A DNA stretch of 64,000 nt from Blasia pusilla (taxonomy: Eukaryota; Marchantiophyta; Marchantiopsida; Blasiales), in NCBI GenBank assembly GCA_050084515.1, contig CM114271.1, positions 55,056,001-55,120,000 of the forward strand, read 5' to 3'. The notes under the pieces were generated by a model that saw only the letters and a list, made by a program, of their open reading frames with translations, was not told where the DNA came from and did not search any database. Both the position numbers and the translations under genes were made by a program. Shown one piece after another: positions 51,188 to 62,377 of this stretch (position 1 is the stretch's first letter; each line of letters starts with the position of its first letter).

Positions 51188-54100
51188 TCATTGATCATGA
51201 AAGAAAATGGGATTCGGCAAATAAATTTTTACATTTTCTAAAGTTTGACCAAGAGATTTATTAATAGTCATTCCAATAACAAGATGAATAGGGAATTGAA
51301 ACTTAGGTAGATCGAATGGCAAACCGCAATCGGGTGCAATCAATGAGATATGTGGAATAAAAATTCCATTTCTAATATTTTTTCCGGTGATGATTTCAAC
51401 ATCTATACAATATTGCATAAATCCACGAATTACGAATCTTGTCCCATTTGCTTGTCCCTGTGATCCACTCATGTTTCGTAATAACATGAATGATGCACCA
51501 ATCTTCAAACATAAACGATGTGGCGGTAGTCCATAAGGCAAGCATGTGTTCAAAAATTCAGTCGGATATATATGGCTTCTCTCCTCATTCGGAATAGAAT
51601 CCACACTGAGGTATATATGTTCCTATACCAATAAATAACAATTTAATTAGATCAAAATAAAGTTACATATCTCTTCAAAAGTACATAATCAAAGTTCATT
51701 CTTAAAGAATCAATGGAAAATTAGTATTACCTCTCCAGGAAATTGTGACATGATATTTGCATTTTTCTCATCAACATCTCTATTCCTTGGTGTCAAAATA
51801 ACTATATCTCTCAAGAAGTCAATATCTTGGAATCGGTTATGAGATATTCCATACATAATATGGATAAGATCCCATATTTTATTACTCTTAATAACCATTC
51901 CAGCGGTAACCTTATATAGTCCTCTCCTAGATGAGTTTGCAAAGGTATACGATCCTCTCCCACCTCTAATAACCAATCAGCAAAAGCTTGTTGTTCAACA
52001 CGCAAATGACCTTCCAACCTTTGAATTCGCGTGTTTGTTGTCAATTTCATCACCTTTACATAATACCATAGACATGATCGCTTTATGGTGACTTGAATTA
52101 TTTTTGGACGATCTCCATGATGAACCACGGGAAAAACTTGACAAAAGTCACCACCAAATATTATGAGTTTGCCGCCAAATGATATTTGTCGCAGATCATC
52201 GGAGACCACTCCCATGATATCTTGTAAAGTGCGGTTCACTGCCTCAAGTGCATGACGATGAGCCATAGATGCTTCGTCCCATATAATGAGTATTGCATCA
52301 CGTATAAGGCGCGCTCCATCATTATTGAGCAATAAACTACAAAGGACACATGAAAGTATATTAGAAAGTGTAATACTTGGCGTTCTCAACTATGTGTACA
52401 GTAAGTACTGACTGAATTCTAATTGAACATTAAATGTATAAGACACTTACTTGCAAGAAGAACTCTCATGAAGATTGATAGGGATCTTGAAGCGTAAATG
52501 TGCAGTACATCCTCCGTCTAACAATAGAGCAATTATTCCGGAAGATGCTGCGGCCAAAACTATACCAACTGCTCTCCTTACACTGGCAAGGAGAAGATTG
52601 TATAGAAATGTCTTTCTTGTTCCACTTGGCCCATCAAAGAAAAATATTCTTGGAGATGGTGAAGCATTCGCACATATTTGATCACGTTCATCGTGAATAG
52701 CATCCCAAATAACACGTTGTCCTGCATTCAAAGATGCTTCTCCCAGTTGTACTTGTTCATACAACTCCTCGATATCATACCCTAGCTTTTGTTCCTCTAA
52801 GTATGAATGTGAGTGAATGCTGGTGAAATTGGCTTGAGGCATGTCTGGAAAATCAGAAAATCATTTTTCTTGATCTTGCAAATAATAGTGCACTTCCAAA
52901 AATGCATTATTAATGATAGCATCATCCGGAGGAAGATTAGGAATTCTCATTTTCTGCAATGGAAAATTTTGAACATATGTAAAAATCATGCATAGTTTGT
53001 TTAACGCTCAATAGAAGACAATATAAAGAAGGAAGGAATGGTGTAAGGAGTGGTAGAAATTAGGGCTTACCTGACGTCGTTCATATAAGAAATCTTCTAT
53101 TAGAGGAACCAAGAATTGATTCCATATTGCAGCAGGTTGAGCAGGAGTGTTATAAGCTAAAATGATTGCAAATAAACGGCGTAGTGAAGAACCTGTACGG
53201 ATCGTAGAAGCTTCTTCAAAGCAACAAAAAATTTCCCTATCATCCTCAAGAAGTCCTAATTGGATAGCAGCCTCCTTAGATATAGGACACAATATTCCAT
53301 TAACAGTTCTCAAAGATTCATACGTAGTTGCTCCTCGAACATGATGGAGGAGTAATCTCAACCAATGACGTTCTCCTTCACCTATAAAGAAGTCAAATAA
53401 ATTAGCATTCTCTTCCACAACAAATCTATCATATGTAAATTGTAATCCTATAGTAAGTAGACAAAAAGAAGACAAATGAGATTAGAGTATATACCTGGAT
53501 GAGTAAGGTATAAGCGACCAATAGGATGACCACAATATTTTTTTTAATATCCTATAAATCCATTTTTCATTATTCCACCGATAATACAACGGAAAATCAA
53601 TATATAGATATTTTTGCGTAGTAGAGTCAGATGAATTCGTTGCAAACCATTGAGTCAGAGTTGTCTCTCTATTTGTTTGCAAAACGTCTTGAGGAGCATT
53701 AATATCATTGAAGTAAATTATTTGTTGCTTAGGAAGATGAATTGCTAATCCCACAATACTTGGATGTTATGCATGTAGACTAAATTTGAAGAGTCTCCAA
53801 CAAGCCTCCGAAGAAGATATATATGTGGAGAAAAAATTCCAAATATTGAAGTAAGATGTGTGAATGCTAAAAATAAAACATAATGGAAGAGAGAACCCAA
53901 GTAGAAGGAGTATACCTTGAATCGAGATATGATGTTGTCTCATCAACAACATCAATTGCAGTTGATGTATCTGTATCCTTCCCCAACTTATATGAAACTG
54001 CATCAGATCCCTTATATACATACTTATATAAGTACTTGACTGCAGAAACACTACTTGTGATCTCCAAATTAATATGACAATCAAAGAGGGTGCATAACAT

Positions 54101-57100
54101 AGGATTATAGGGCACCACCCAACGATTATCCAATGAATGCTTGCGCTTAATTATTGCTCTCCCATTCTCCGATCTAAAAAAATATCAGATAAGAGTTAAT
54201 GAAGATGTCAAATTATATGGATAAGAATATATGAAGATTCGCCAAGATCGACATATCCTTACCTTTGATAGATTGGGTAACCATCTTCTGTCTCTGTAGT
54301 GTTGGCAACAAAAGCTTTAAGGTAGCCTTTTGTACACTTTTTAGTCTCCTTGTCCATGCATGGAGCATTTAGATTTAATGCTCCACATGGCCCATGAGTC
54401 ATACAATTAGCCATAGTAGAGTAAAGTGTGGGATGAGTAGACTGATTAGGGATTTCAGCGGAAATGATACGGTCATAATTAAAAGATGTATGTGGTTTAT
54501 CCTCTTGACCTAATAGAATAAGTACATGCACATGCGGAAGACCCCTTTTTTGAAATTCCACCACATGAATCTATCCTACGACTCGACCCAATATTTGTTT
54601 ATTGATAAGAAGTCGTAACAACTCCTTCTTTTTCTTCTCAAAAACCCGCACCACCAAATCTGGTCGATCTGCTGCTTTTTTGACCAAGTAAAAAGGCAGA
54701 CGTAATCTCTTCTCACTTAGGATTGCATGTCATGGTCAAAAAGTAATCAGGTTTCCCCAAATGTGTGACAATTGCCATAGCATCCTGATACAGCTGATGC
54801 ATATGACGTGGAATCCCAGTAAAAGAAGATGGCAATACAATACGTCTTCCAAACCTTCGACAATCACCATCATGTCGATGCATGGCATCCTTGACACCTT
54901 GATATATTTCAGCCCTCAACTCCTTCTGATTTAAGCGCTCTCATGATAGTTGTTGCATCTCTACAATAGCATAAAGGTTAACCATATATTCTTGGGTAAG
55001 TCAACCAAATCGTAAAAATCAATTATCATCTTCAACTCTGATTCGCGTTTGAAGTCGAAAAACATGCAAATTGCAAGGCCGTAACATTCTTCGTCCTTCT
55101 CTCCTCAAATATATCACCATGACATCTATCCACATCGCTATAGTCATCAAAAGGTTCAATATCTTCCTCCTTGCCATGATTTAATCTTCTAGGATGTTCT
55201 GATCTTGCTTGCCCTTGGAATATTCCGAAGGATATTCTGGGATGCCATCCTGCTTCACCATAGACAAATAACAAAATAGAGTGCAATGGAATGTATGCTT
55301 TATTCAGGTCGGATATAGGCCTCACTCCTCTTCCATGTAGTCGTACGACTATATCACGATGTTCAACGTGCTCACTTCCATCCCTTGGTAAAATAGTAGC
55401 AACCTCAGAAGCAAATGGTAAATTATAACGCTTGGCATCAAGACCTCTCTTACTTTCCTTTAGGATGATTCGCATATTCATGTCGCTTGCTTCATATGCT
55501 ATATGACGAAAGATCTTGATATATGGATTGCATTCGTGTAGCATCTCTTGTAGGCCTTTCAATATTTCGAGATTAAGATCAGAAGATGTAGACATAGCCC
55601 TTCCATGATTCTCCAATTCATTTGTAGTATCATGAATGTAGAGTTGGGAAAATTGGGGATGAGCCCCAATATCAGGATGTAAGGGTCCAATAGAATGATA
55701 GATCCCACCTTGAACCCTGAAGTGTCTAACGCCACCAACTTGTTCATTTACATGCACTTTAGTAGAAGCTAGTTGAAGTGCAAAGTTGTAAGCTTGAGCA
55801 TGAGTAAGAAAATGAATGACTTCTAGGACCCACACCCGAAATCAACGATTTCAAGAATGGAGGAGAAGTTTTCAAGAGGGGAAAATTTATTCTTCCATGA
55901 TCACAACACATACCAAATGGTGAGTTATGAAACTTTGTACCTCTCACCATTTCACATTTCCAATGGAGAGCACGGCATGAGGGGCATGTTTTCGCAATAG
56001 AACCTAACGTATGATGACTAGTGGTACGATTCAAACTCCTTGGAAGTCGCAATTTCCTAATATCACTTTCTTGGAAATTTGGCTTACTTGCAACATTTAG
56101 CAATGTATTTACTCTAACAATCCTATTAATTCCAGAAGAAGCACAACTTGTAGAAGCATCTGGTACAGTGGCCGTTTATGCTCGGAAGACATCTTCAATA
56201 ACATTCTCTTCAACATTGCAATGTACCAAAGAATTTTTGATGACTTGAAGTAAAGATGGGAGTACCTCAACTCTTGGTATCACAAAAGTAGTTGGCTCAG
56301 TTGTATATGCATTCTCGATAACTTTATGGACTCTATTGTTGGGTAGGTCAAAAGTTGGCTCAATATAAGTGGCAATTTCAACCCCTTTAATTGTATCAAC
56401 ATTCTGAATAATTTCATCCTCTCTGTCTTCATGAGGAACAATGTCATTTGCTTCTTCCATAACTCCATCCTCAATGGAAGATATGGGAAACAAAGGAACT
56501 CGAAGGAATAGAGCAAAGAATAAACAAAATACTAACTCAAACTCTTCAATAATAGAGAAATGATAAAGAAAAAAAAAGCATGAACGGGGTGTCATGATTA
56601 TGAACTTATCAATGGACTTCCAATAGTCTCCATATTTGGAATGTTTTGAATAGCCTCAGGTACGAAAGTAGACTCTGGTTGAAGTTTAAGCCCATTCTTT
56701 CTCTTGGTATACTCACGACGGTAGAGTCTTTTTTTTTTTTTTTTTTTCTCTCAGAGCTTCCATCTTATCAACGCGGTCGGCTCTTTTTCGTTTTTGGGCC
56801 TCACCATGTATAACTTCCAAATATCACGTATATCTATAGGATTGATGGAATGAAAAGTATGGAAGAACAAATACTTGGAAACAAAGAGAATGAAATAAGT
56901 GAAAAGTAGTATGAATTTTGGAATATTCTACATGTTCAATGTGCACCTTATGAATATAGTGGACTTACGTTGGAGATCTTTCAGCCATGACTCCATGTTC
57001 TTTGTTTCTTCGACTTCCTAAAATTCCCTTACAATGGGCACACCTTCTGTGTTGAGCCTTTGCACGCATCAATTTTCCAAAGTCAAGCAAATCCGTAGGG

Positions 57101-57207
57101 TTTGATGGAAAATGAAGTCTTCGAATGATATGTGCAAGTATTAAAATATGTGAAGAAATTGTTGACATGAAAAGAAATTCAAGGGTCAAAGATATGGCAG
57201 AAATCAA
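51188..57207 (-). CDS. Helitron Rep/PIF1-helicase transposase (multi-exon or decayed)
   Basis: Rolling-circle transposase of a Helitron. Segments in order on the minus strand: a basic N-terminus with a poly-Lys run (about 56600-56820), an acidic stretch (56595-56176), and a Cys zinc region CPSCRALHWKCE...FGMCCDHG (about 55990-55900). Next comes the Helitron-like N domain (55835-54713; FRVQGGIYHSIGPLHP, CRRFGRRIVLPSSFTG, DYFLTMTCNPK). The HUH motif is GLPHVHVLI (HVH at 54526-54534), and the Tyr region is AVKYLYKYVYKGSD (about 54040). The PIF1 helicase spans 52842-51188, with Walker B IIWDEASM and C-terminal MTINKSLGQTL. Walker A reads GPSGTRKT (52609-52632), where Arg replaces the usual Gly. 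Breaks between segments could be introns or decay; I did not assign splice sites. The N-terminal segment near 57207-56965 is the least certain. Confidence 0.85.
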
Positions 57208-57585
57208 TTGGTCTTACATCAGAGAAGTGTGCTTCAATGCACCAACTTGTCTTGTAGAATTTAGTGTTGGGGCTATTGTATTTGTCATAACAGCGAGCGG
57301 TTGTCTTTCCAATTCCACCAATGTGCGACTCGATGGAGCCATCTACATAATATGAATGGTGAGTGTAAAAAAAAAGAGTAGAAATGCATAAGATAAGAAA
57401 AGCTAAAAGAGTGCAATGATAGTGGAATACACCAATTTTTCCCAGTAAGTGTATAATATTTTTCAATTAAATAAAATCATTATGAGGAGAGTTGAAAAAA
57501 AGTTGTATTTTCTTGTCCCCTTAAAATAGGACTCTAGTACATAAATAAATTGAAAAATTTGAATCCCGCCGTTGGACTTGGAAGA
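57208..57585. other. Junction between Helitron and gypsy element
   Basis: AT-rich. It should contain the Helitron 5' terminus, but I found no convincing TC-start. The gypsy 3' LTR ends at 57586, so its target-duplication copy would lie just below. Confidence 0.4.
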
Positions 57586-58058
57586 TGTCGTGCAAATCCA
57601 CATTGTCATACAACATACATCGCTGACATACTATACTCACATATATACATAACATAGACGAGAGCATCCACAAACATAAGTGTACCACAACTGAAATCCG
57701 TGAAAGACCTACTGTCATAAAACACGTATAGAGTCACATACAATCGAGCCAAACCCACTCCATGATGGGAGAATCTAGGTCGAAGCTTGCGGGAAACACC
57801 ATAGCCAAGAGCTCTACTCACTACTAAGGCTAACTCCCAACGCAACAGGCTCAACTCAAAGAACTAACTGTTCTTTGAGTGCACTCCACCTTATATCCTC
57901 CAACCTAAGAGCGGGCCCTACTGGGAAAGTCACCCCAACTGAGTAACCCCCAACCCTATGTATGAAACCGCATCTCTACCTAGCCACTACGGTCCTACAT
58001 AAGGTATGGCCTCTACTAGCACACTATACTCTACGACATAATTCGTATGGTCATGACA
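57586..58058 (-). repeat. 3' LTR of the methyltransferase gypsy element
   Basis: On the minus strand it runs from TGTCATGACC (58058) to TTTGCACGACA (57586), 473 bp with TG...CA ends. Its terminal ~105 bp (57586-57690) are repeated just upstream at 58060-58165 with only a handful of differences. Confidence 0.8.
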
Positions 58059-58059
58059 A

Positions 58060-58165
58060 TGTCGTGCGAATCCACATTGTCATACAACATACATCGCTAA
58101 CATACCATACTCACATACAAACATAACATAGACGAGAGCATCCACAAACATAAGTGTACCACAAC
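58060..58165 (-). repeat. Extra copy of the LTR end between G-rich tract and 3' LTR
   Basis: A 106-bp direct repeat of 57586-57690, roughly 95% identical by eye. It is one base away from the LTR start, so the junction reads CGCACGACA-T-TGTCATGACC on the minus strand, like a two-LTR junction. The left element has the same layout. Confidence 0.85.
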
Positions 58166-58176
58166 CCGCCCCCCTA
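58166..58176 (-). other. Polypurine tract
   Basis: The minus strand reads AGGGGGGCGGG immediately before the duplicated LTR end. Position and composition fit a plus-strand primer site. If it is used, the LTR would begin at TGTGGTACAC near 58164 rather than at 58058. Confidence 0.55.
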
Positions 58177-58338
58177 ACTGGCGGTTAGGTCCCTCTAACT
58201 CCCAGGTAGCCCTATACATCTACTACATGCTATACACCTTCGTGGGTGCACGAATCAGAAGGCCGGGTGCTAGGTTGCCCCATCGTTAGTCGCACATCTG
58301 TAATCCATATCATGCAAAGATCAAGTCATCTAACTCTC

Positions 58339-58665
58339 CTAAATACATCGAGGAAAAACCCACCTTCCAGTAGGAACAACATCCATACGTGGAGTCAAAC
58401 ACATCATGTGCCAACCCCTAGAACACCGATCACACACCAACATACGGGCTGCGTTACCAGCAGACCCACACAACATGCACCTCAAGCTAGCAGGTATCAT
58501 GGCTAAGCTTGGGTCAACAGTACCATCCACATTTGGAAGATGACATGGCGCACAATTACGCACATGGTTCTTCCAAACAACTCCATCACAACCCTCCAAC
58601 ATGAGAACTCCAGAAGCTAACACCTCGCGCACTCGTAAAATAGTGCGGTCTGCCGTCACATCCAA
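58339..58665 (-). CDS. PHD-finger C-terminal domain of the gypsy polyprotein
   Basis: An open stretch of 108 codons after the integrase C-terminal region. It ends in a zinc finger: CMLCG, MLVCDRCSRGWHMMCLTP (C-x2-C-x4-H-x2-C), then GRWVFPRC. This is the PHD C4HC3 pattern with the conserved Trp before the last pair. The first Cys of that pair is Phe, so this copy has seven of eight ligands. PHD fingers read histone tails, so by analogy with gypsy chromodomains it may steer integration (inference). It is probably part of pol rather than a separate protein. Confidence 0.8.
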   Translation of the reverse strand: MDVTADRTILRVREVLASGVLMLEGCDGVVWKNHVRNCAPCHLPNVDGTVDPSLAMIPASLRCMLCGSAGNAARMLVCDRCSRGWHMMCLTPRMDVVPTGRWVFPRCI

Positions 58666-59744
58666 CGTTGTTGGTGCAATCTGCTACAAATAGACATAGT
58701 CCCCCACATGGAACCTACGAATCGATGGTCGATAACCTCCACCCCAAATGGTTGCATACTGCAACGTATCCCTGTGTTGAGCAATGGCAAGATTCTCAAA
58801 GGCTGTTGGCATAACTCTCCGAAGAGCTCGCCCGCCGAGAACACACTCTCATCCACATCTCTCGGGTCATCAAGGTTCACCACCTCACTAGACTCGGCAA
58901 TTGTCTTTGGTAAGTCTAGATCTCGGCCGTATAACAGAAAATAAGGTAAGAAGGAAGCCAAGGATGCTTGGCAACTGAACCTAACCATGGCAACTGAATA
59001 TCCCAGTCTCCAAGATGCCCCTTCTATAGGCCATACTTGCGCAATGCCCTCTTCACCGTCTGAACTACACGCTCATCCAAACCATCTGCCTCTGGATGAT
59101 CTCGAGACGTGCTCCGATGATCAATCAACGCCTTGTCACACAAGACCTGAAACTCACCTCAAACTCAGACCCTGGTCGGTCAACACTTCAGCTGGTGCAC
59201 CAAAATGACTAAGCACTCTATCAAGAAACGCGTACGCCGTTCCCTCACTTGCCTTGTCAGGTAATGCCACCAACTCAATCCACTTGGAGAAGTGCTCCAC
59301 CATCACCAACACATATCGATGATGTCGTATAGTCAATGGTAACGGTCCCTCAAAGTCCACACTCCAACGGTAACCCAACCCCATAATAGGCAAGGGGTGT
59401 AGCTATGGTGTAGGGGCATTGAATGATGCCCTCACCCGGTCACAAACCATACAACGTGACACCAACTGCTGCACCTGAGTATGCATGCCATGCCACCAAT
59501 ACTGACCAAGGAGTAAGCTATAAGTAGGCTTTACCCCAAAATGTCCCAACTCCTCATAGGCATGTCGCACAATGCCCTCTCTCTGAGCCAAATGCGACAC
59601 TACTCGTACTCTACCATCCTCCCACACACGGAGAATATGTGTTTCCTCCAATCGATACCTCTTAGCACGTTGAAGAACACGGTCTCGCTCCTTGGCACTC
59701 ACTATGCCTGGCACCTTACTGGTCCGTAGGAACTCCAACACCAA
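58656..59744 (-). CDS. Integrase region of the gypsy polyprotein
   Basis: Inserts the element cDNA into host DNA. The zinc-binding H2C2 motif is HAYEELGHFG...CMVCDRV (59744-59403). The catalytic core has the first Asp in SVDFEGPL and the second in VLTDQG (59393-59154), and the third acidic residue in HPEADGLDERVVQ (about 59095). The C-terminal part runs through SFLPYFLLYGRDLDLP and VIDHRFVGSMWG (58988-58656). Between these blocks the frame changes (for example the break near 59154), so this copy is probably not expressed as one chain, although the DDE residues are all present. Confidence 0.85.
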
Positions 59745-60212
59745 CGCATCATCATGAATATCACGCTCATCCTAACCACCATCTCCAACCTTAGGATTTG
59801 AAGGCTGGCCATCTACCCTTTGACTAGAGTAAGATATCATGTGGTCCTCCATACTAGAGTCCACCCCTAACCAACATAAAAAGGCGGATGCATGCCAACC
59901 TGGCACCATCTCCTCATCAACCTCGCCATGCCATCTAGCCCCAGTTGTATCCTCTTGGCTAGTACATGGGTTCCTACTCAACCCATCAGCATCAAGGTTG
60001 GCAACTCCAGGTCTATGTACCACCTGGAAGTCATACTCCTATAAGATAAGAGCCCACCGTGCAAGCTTCCCTGTAAGCTTGTCAGACTCCATCAACCACT
60101 TGAGCGGCTTGTGATCAGTAATAAGGGTAAAATGTGTGCCAAACAAGTAACACCTAAAGTGTGCCACAGCCCACACTACTGCCAAACACTCTCCCTCATA
60201 TGAACTGTAGCG

Positions 60213-60829
60213 TGTCACATCTGAGTAGCCGGTAGGCGGAGATCTATCGTGGATAGGGCGTAGGAGCCAGCGGACTATCTTGAGTGTAACTTTGTTCCAC
60301 AGTGTCGGATGAGGTTGAGGATAGGTCCATTGTGTCACGAACGTCGTTTCTGACGACTTTCATGTTGAGGTCTTTTACAGCCGGGTGACTTGTTGACCAG
60401 GTCACCTGCCCCTGGTAACCTGTACGCGTAGGTTACCAAGGGAAGGGCTATTTTTAGGAGAAGAGCCTTTTGGCTCTTCCCAACCTATATAAGAGAGGAA
60501 GATGGCTTTCCTAAGCCATCTTTCTCATGTTGGGCCGTTGGAGCACCTCCCTTGTATGTGTGTGAGCTAGGACTAGGGTGCTAGCGTCCGGATTCCTTGA
60601 TAGCACAGGGTGGACGAGGCTCGATATGCCGATGTAGATTGAGGAGTGGAGTTTTAGACTGGGTGTGCCGTTTTTACTACTCTTTATTTTTGTTGAGTGA
60701 TCTCCATGTATATGTATGAGTTGATTTTTGTACATGTGTGGATTGACCCGTGTGTGGGGAAGATTAGTGTTGTGTGGTGTAGATGTGACGAGCGATGTAT
60801 GTTGTGTAGCGATATGTATGCGCACGACA
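60213..60829 (+). mobile_element. Solo LTR inserted in the RNase H region
   Basis: A 617-bp LTR in plus orientation, TGTCACATCTGAG...GCGCACGACA, flanked by AGCG at 60209-60212 and 60830-60833. A TATATAA box is at 60486-60492. It resembles the left element's LTR (1837-2414) along its length and is less like the host element's own 3' LTR. The internal region and second LTR are gone, which fits recombination between two LTRs. Confidence 0.88.
60501..60520 (+). other. Conserved hairpin just after the LTR TATA box
   Basis: GATGGCTT-TCCT-AAGCCATC, a perfect 8-bp stem with a 4-nt loop. The stem is identical in the left LTR (2110-2129), and only the loop differs (TCCC). It lies 9-28 bp after the TATA box, near the expected transcript start. 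Confidence 0.6.
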
Positions 60830-61040
60830 AGCGCGACTCCGTTGCATTATTCGAACGACTTGCATAGGCCACCACAAACTCCATGTGCTTATCATCATGT
60901 TGTGTCAACACCGCTCCAAGTCCCAACCTACTCCAATCAGTGTGTAAGTGAAATGGGCGCCCTCTGATAGGTCTCCTCAAGATAGGCGCCGCCACCAACT
61001 GGGCCTTAAGCTCCACAAAAGCTCTCTCCTGATCATCTCC

Positions 61041-61925
61041 CTAGTGCCACTCTTGATCTGGTTTCAGCAATTGGTTCAAAGGCTTTGCCATAGCACTAAA
61101 TCCCTTCACATACCTTTGATAGTAGTTCGCCAATCCCATGAATGCTTGAACTCTACTCACATCTACCGGACGCGGAATAAGTGCAATAGCCTCCATCTTT
61201 GCTTGTTGAACTCCCAAACCACCTGGATAGATCACATGACCCAAGTACTCAACATCCTCATGGAAGAACTTACACTTTCCTGGATGCAAACGTAGACCAT
61301 GAGCTTTCAACCGCTCAAACACCATCTGCAAATGTATCTGATGCTCCTCCACCGTGTTACTGAACACCAAGATATCATCAATGTAACACCGAACAAAATC
61401 CAACCCTGCTAGGATCCTGTCCCTCACTCTCTCAAACTCGGCAGGTGCATTCTTCAACCCAAAGGGTAAGAATTTCCACTGGTACAAACAATCCTTGCCA
61501 TGAGAGTTGACACCCCAAAATGCTGTCTTGGCCTTGTCACTCTCCCGAATCGGCAATTGATGGTATCCTGCCCGAAGATCCAAAGTACTGAAAATCTTTG
61601 CATGTCCCACCACATCAAAGATCTCCTCAGGTGTAGGCATGGCATACCTATCGGCCTTGGTTTGCCGATTGATAGGACGGTAATCTCCACACATCCACCT
61701 ATCCGTATAGTTGCCATGCATATCCCTTTTAGCAGGCATGACAGTGTCTGATTCATACTCTCCATGCGACAACTCCACTAATCCAGCCTCCAAAAGGTCC
61801 AATGTCCTACTCTGAATCAGGTCCCTCTCCATATCACTATATCGGTAGGGACAACGGAAGATTGGTGTATCACTAGCCAAATCAATCCGTATACCGGGTC
61901 CAACCAGAGCACCCAACTCCTTCAT
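61041..61925 (-). CDS. Reverse transcriptase domain of the gypsy element
   Basis: RNA-dependent DNA polymerase of the element. A 294-codon open stretch with the full set of gypsy RT blocks: a PYRYSDMERDLIQ start, WMCGDYRPINRQT, FSTLDLRAGYHQLPI (first catalytic Asp), QWKFLPFGLKNAPAEFER, CYIDDILVFS (YIDD at 61374-61385), CKFFHEDVEYLGHVI, and the thumb FMGLANYYQRYVKGFS. All three catalytic Asp positions are intact. The frame runs towards RNase H at 61016, after a short break. Confidence 0.95.
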   Translation of the reverse strand: MKELGALVGPGIRIDLASDTPIFRCPYRYSDMERDLIQSRTLDLLEAGLVELSHGEYESDTVMPAKRDMHGNYTDRWMCGDYRPINRQTKADRYAMPTPEEIFDVVGHAKIFSTLDLRAGYHQLPIRESDKAKTAFWGVNSHGKDCLYQWKFLPFGLKNAPAEFERVRDRILAGLDFVRCYIDDILVFSNTVEEHQIHLQMVFERLKAHGLRLHPGKCKFFHEDVEYLGHVIYPGGLGVQQAKMEAIALIPRPVDVSRVQAFMGLANYYQRYVKGFSAMAKPLNQLLKPDQEWH

Positions 61926-62377
61926 ATAAAGGCAAAAAAACTCCTATAAGCACGTAGGAACTGTGTCAAGCGTCGTTTCTCACCTCCCGTAAGCTTGGGC
62001 CCAAGTAATGGCTCCCAAGTCTCCTCCACTGGCACACTAGAGAGAGAGGACGATGCCATTGGCTGCTACGCAAGCCCCTCACAAGATGGTACACCCTTAG
62101 CTACACCATCATTTGAGCAAATAACTCCTCCACCAGCATGAGAAACCAACTCCACATGCCCAGCCATTACCTCCCATTTACTCCAAGGATGCAAAATACT
62201 ACTCTCCTTGCCCCCAGCCGATACCTCTACCGTCCCGGTAGCCATCGAGCTCATTACAAGGGGTGGAAGATCCACAGACATAGTCCGAAGTCGACGTTGC
62301 TCGGCCATACCAAGACTCAAAATCCAAGTCAAACAATTCAGGTCCATGGCCTGACCCAACACATGACGTCGTGAAGC
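61926..62377 (-). other. Linker between methyltransferase and RT
   Basis: The partially open stretch 62362-62066 encodes Ser/Gly/Val-rich sequence with no domain that I recognise. It joins the methyltransferase to the RT part of the polyprotein. Confidence 0.5.

Larger units (their letters stand above)
59772..61016 (-). pseudogene. RNase H domain split by a solo LTR
   Basis: Degrades the RNA strand during reverse transcription. The N-terminal half is at 61016-60834 (FHLHTDWSRLGLGAVLTQ, VAYASRSNNATESR) and the C-terminal half at 60212-59772 (YSSYEGECLAVVWAVAHFR, LITDHKPLKWLM, HRPGVANLDADGLSR). The gap is exactly the LTR at 60213-60829 plus one 4-bp target copy. Removing them leaves the two halves adjacent in frame, so the insertion is what broke this domain. 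Confidence 0.88.
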
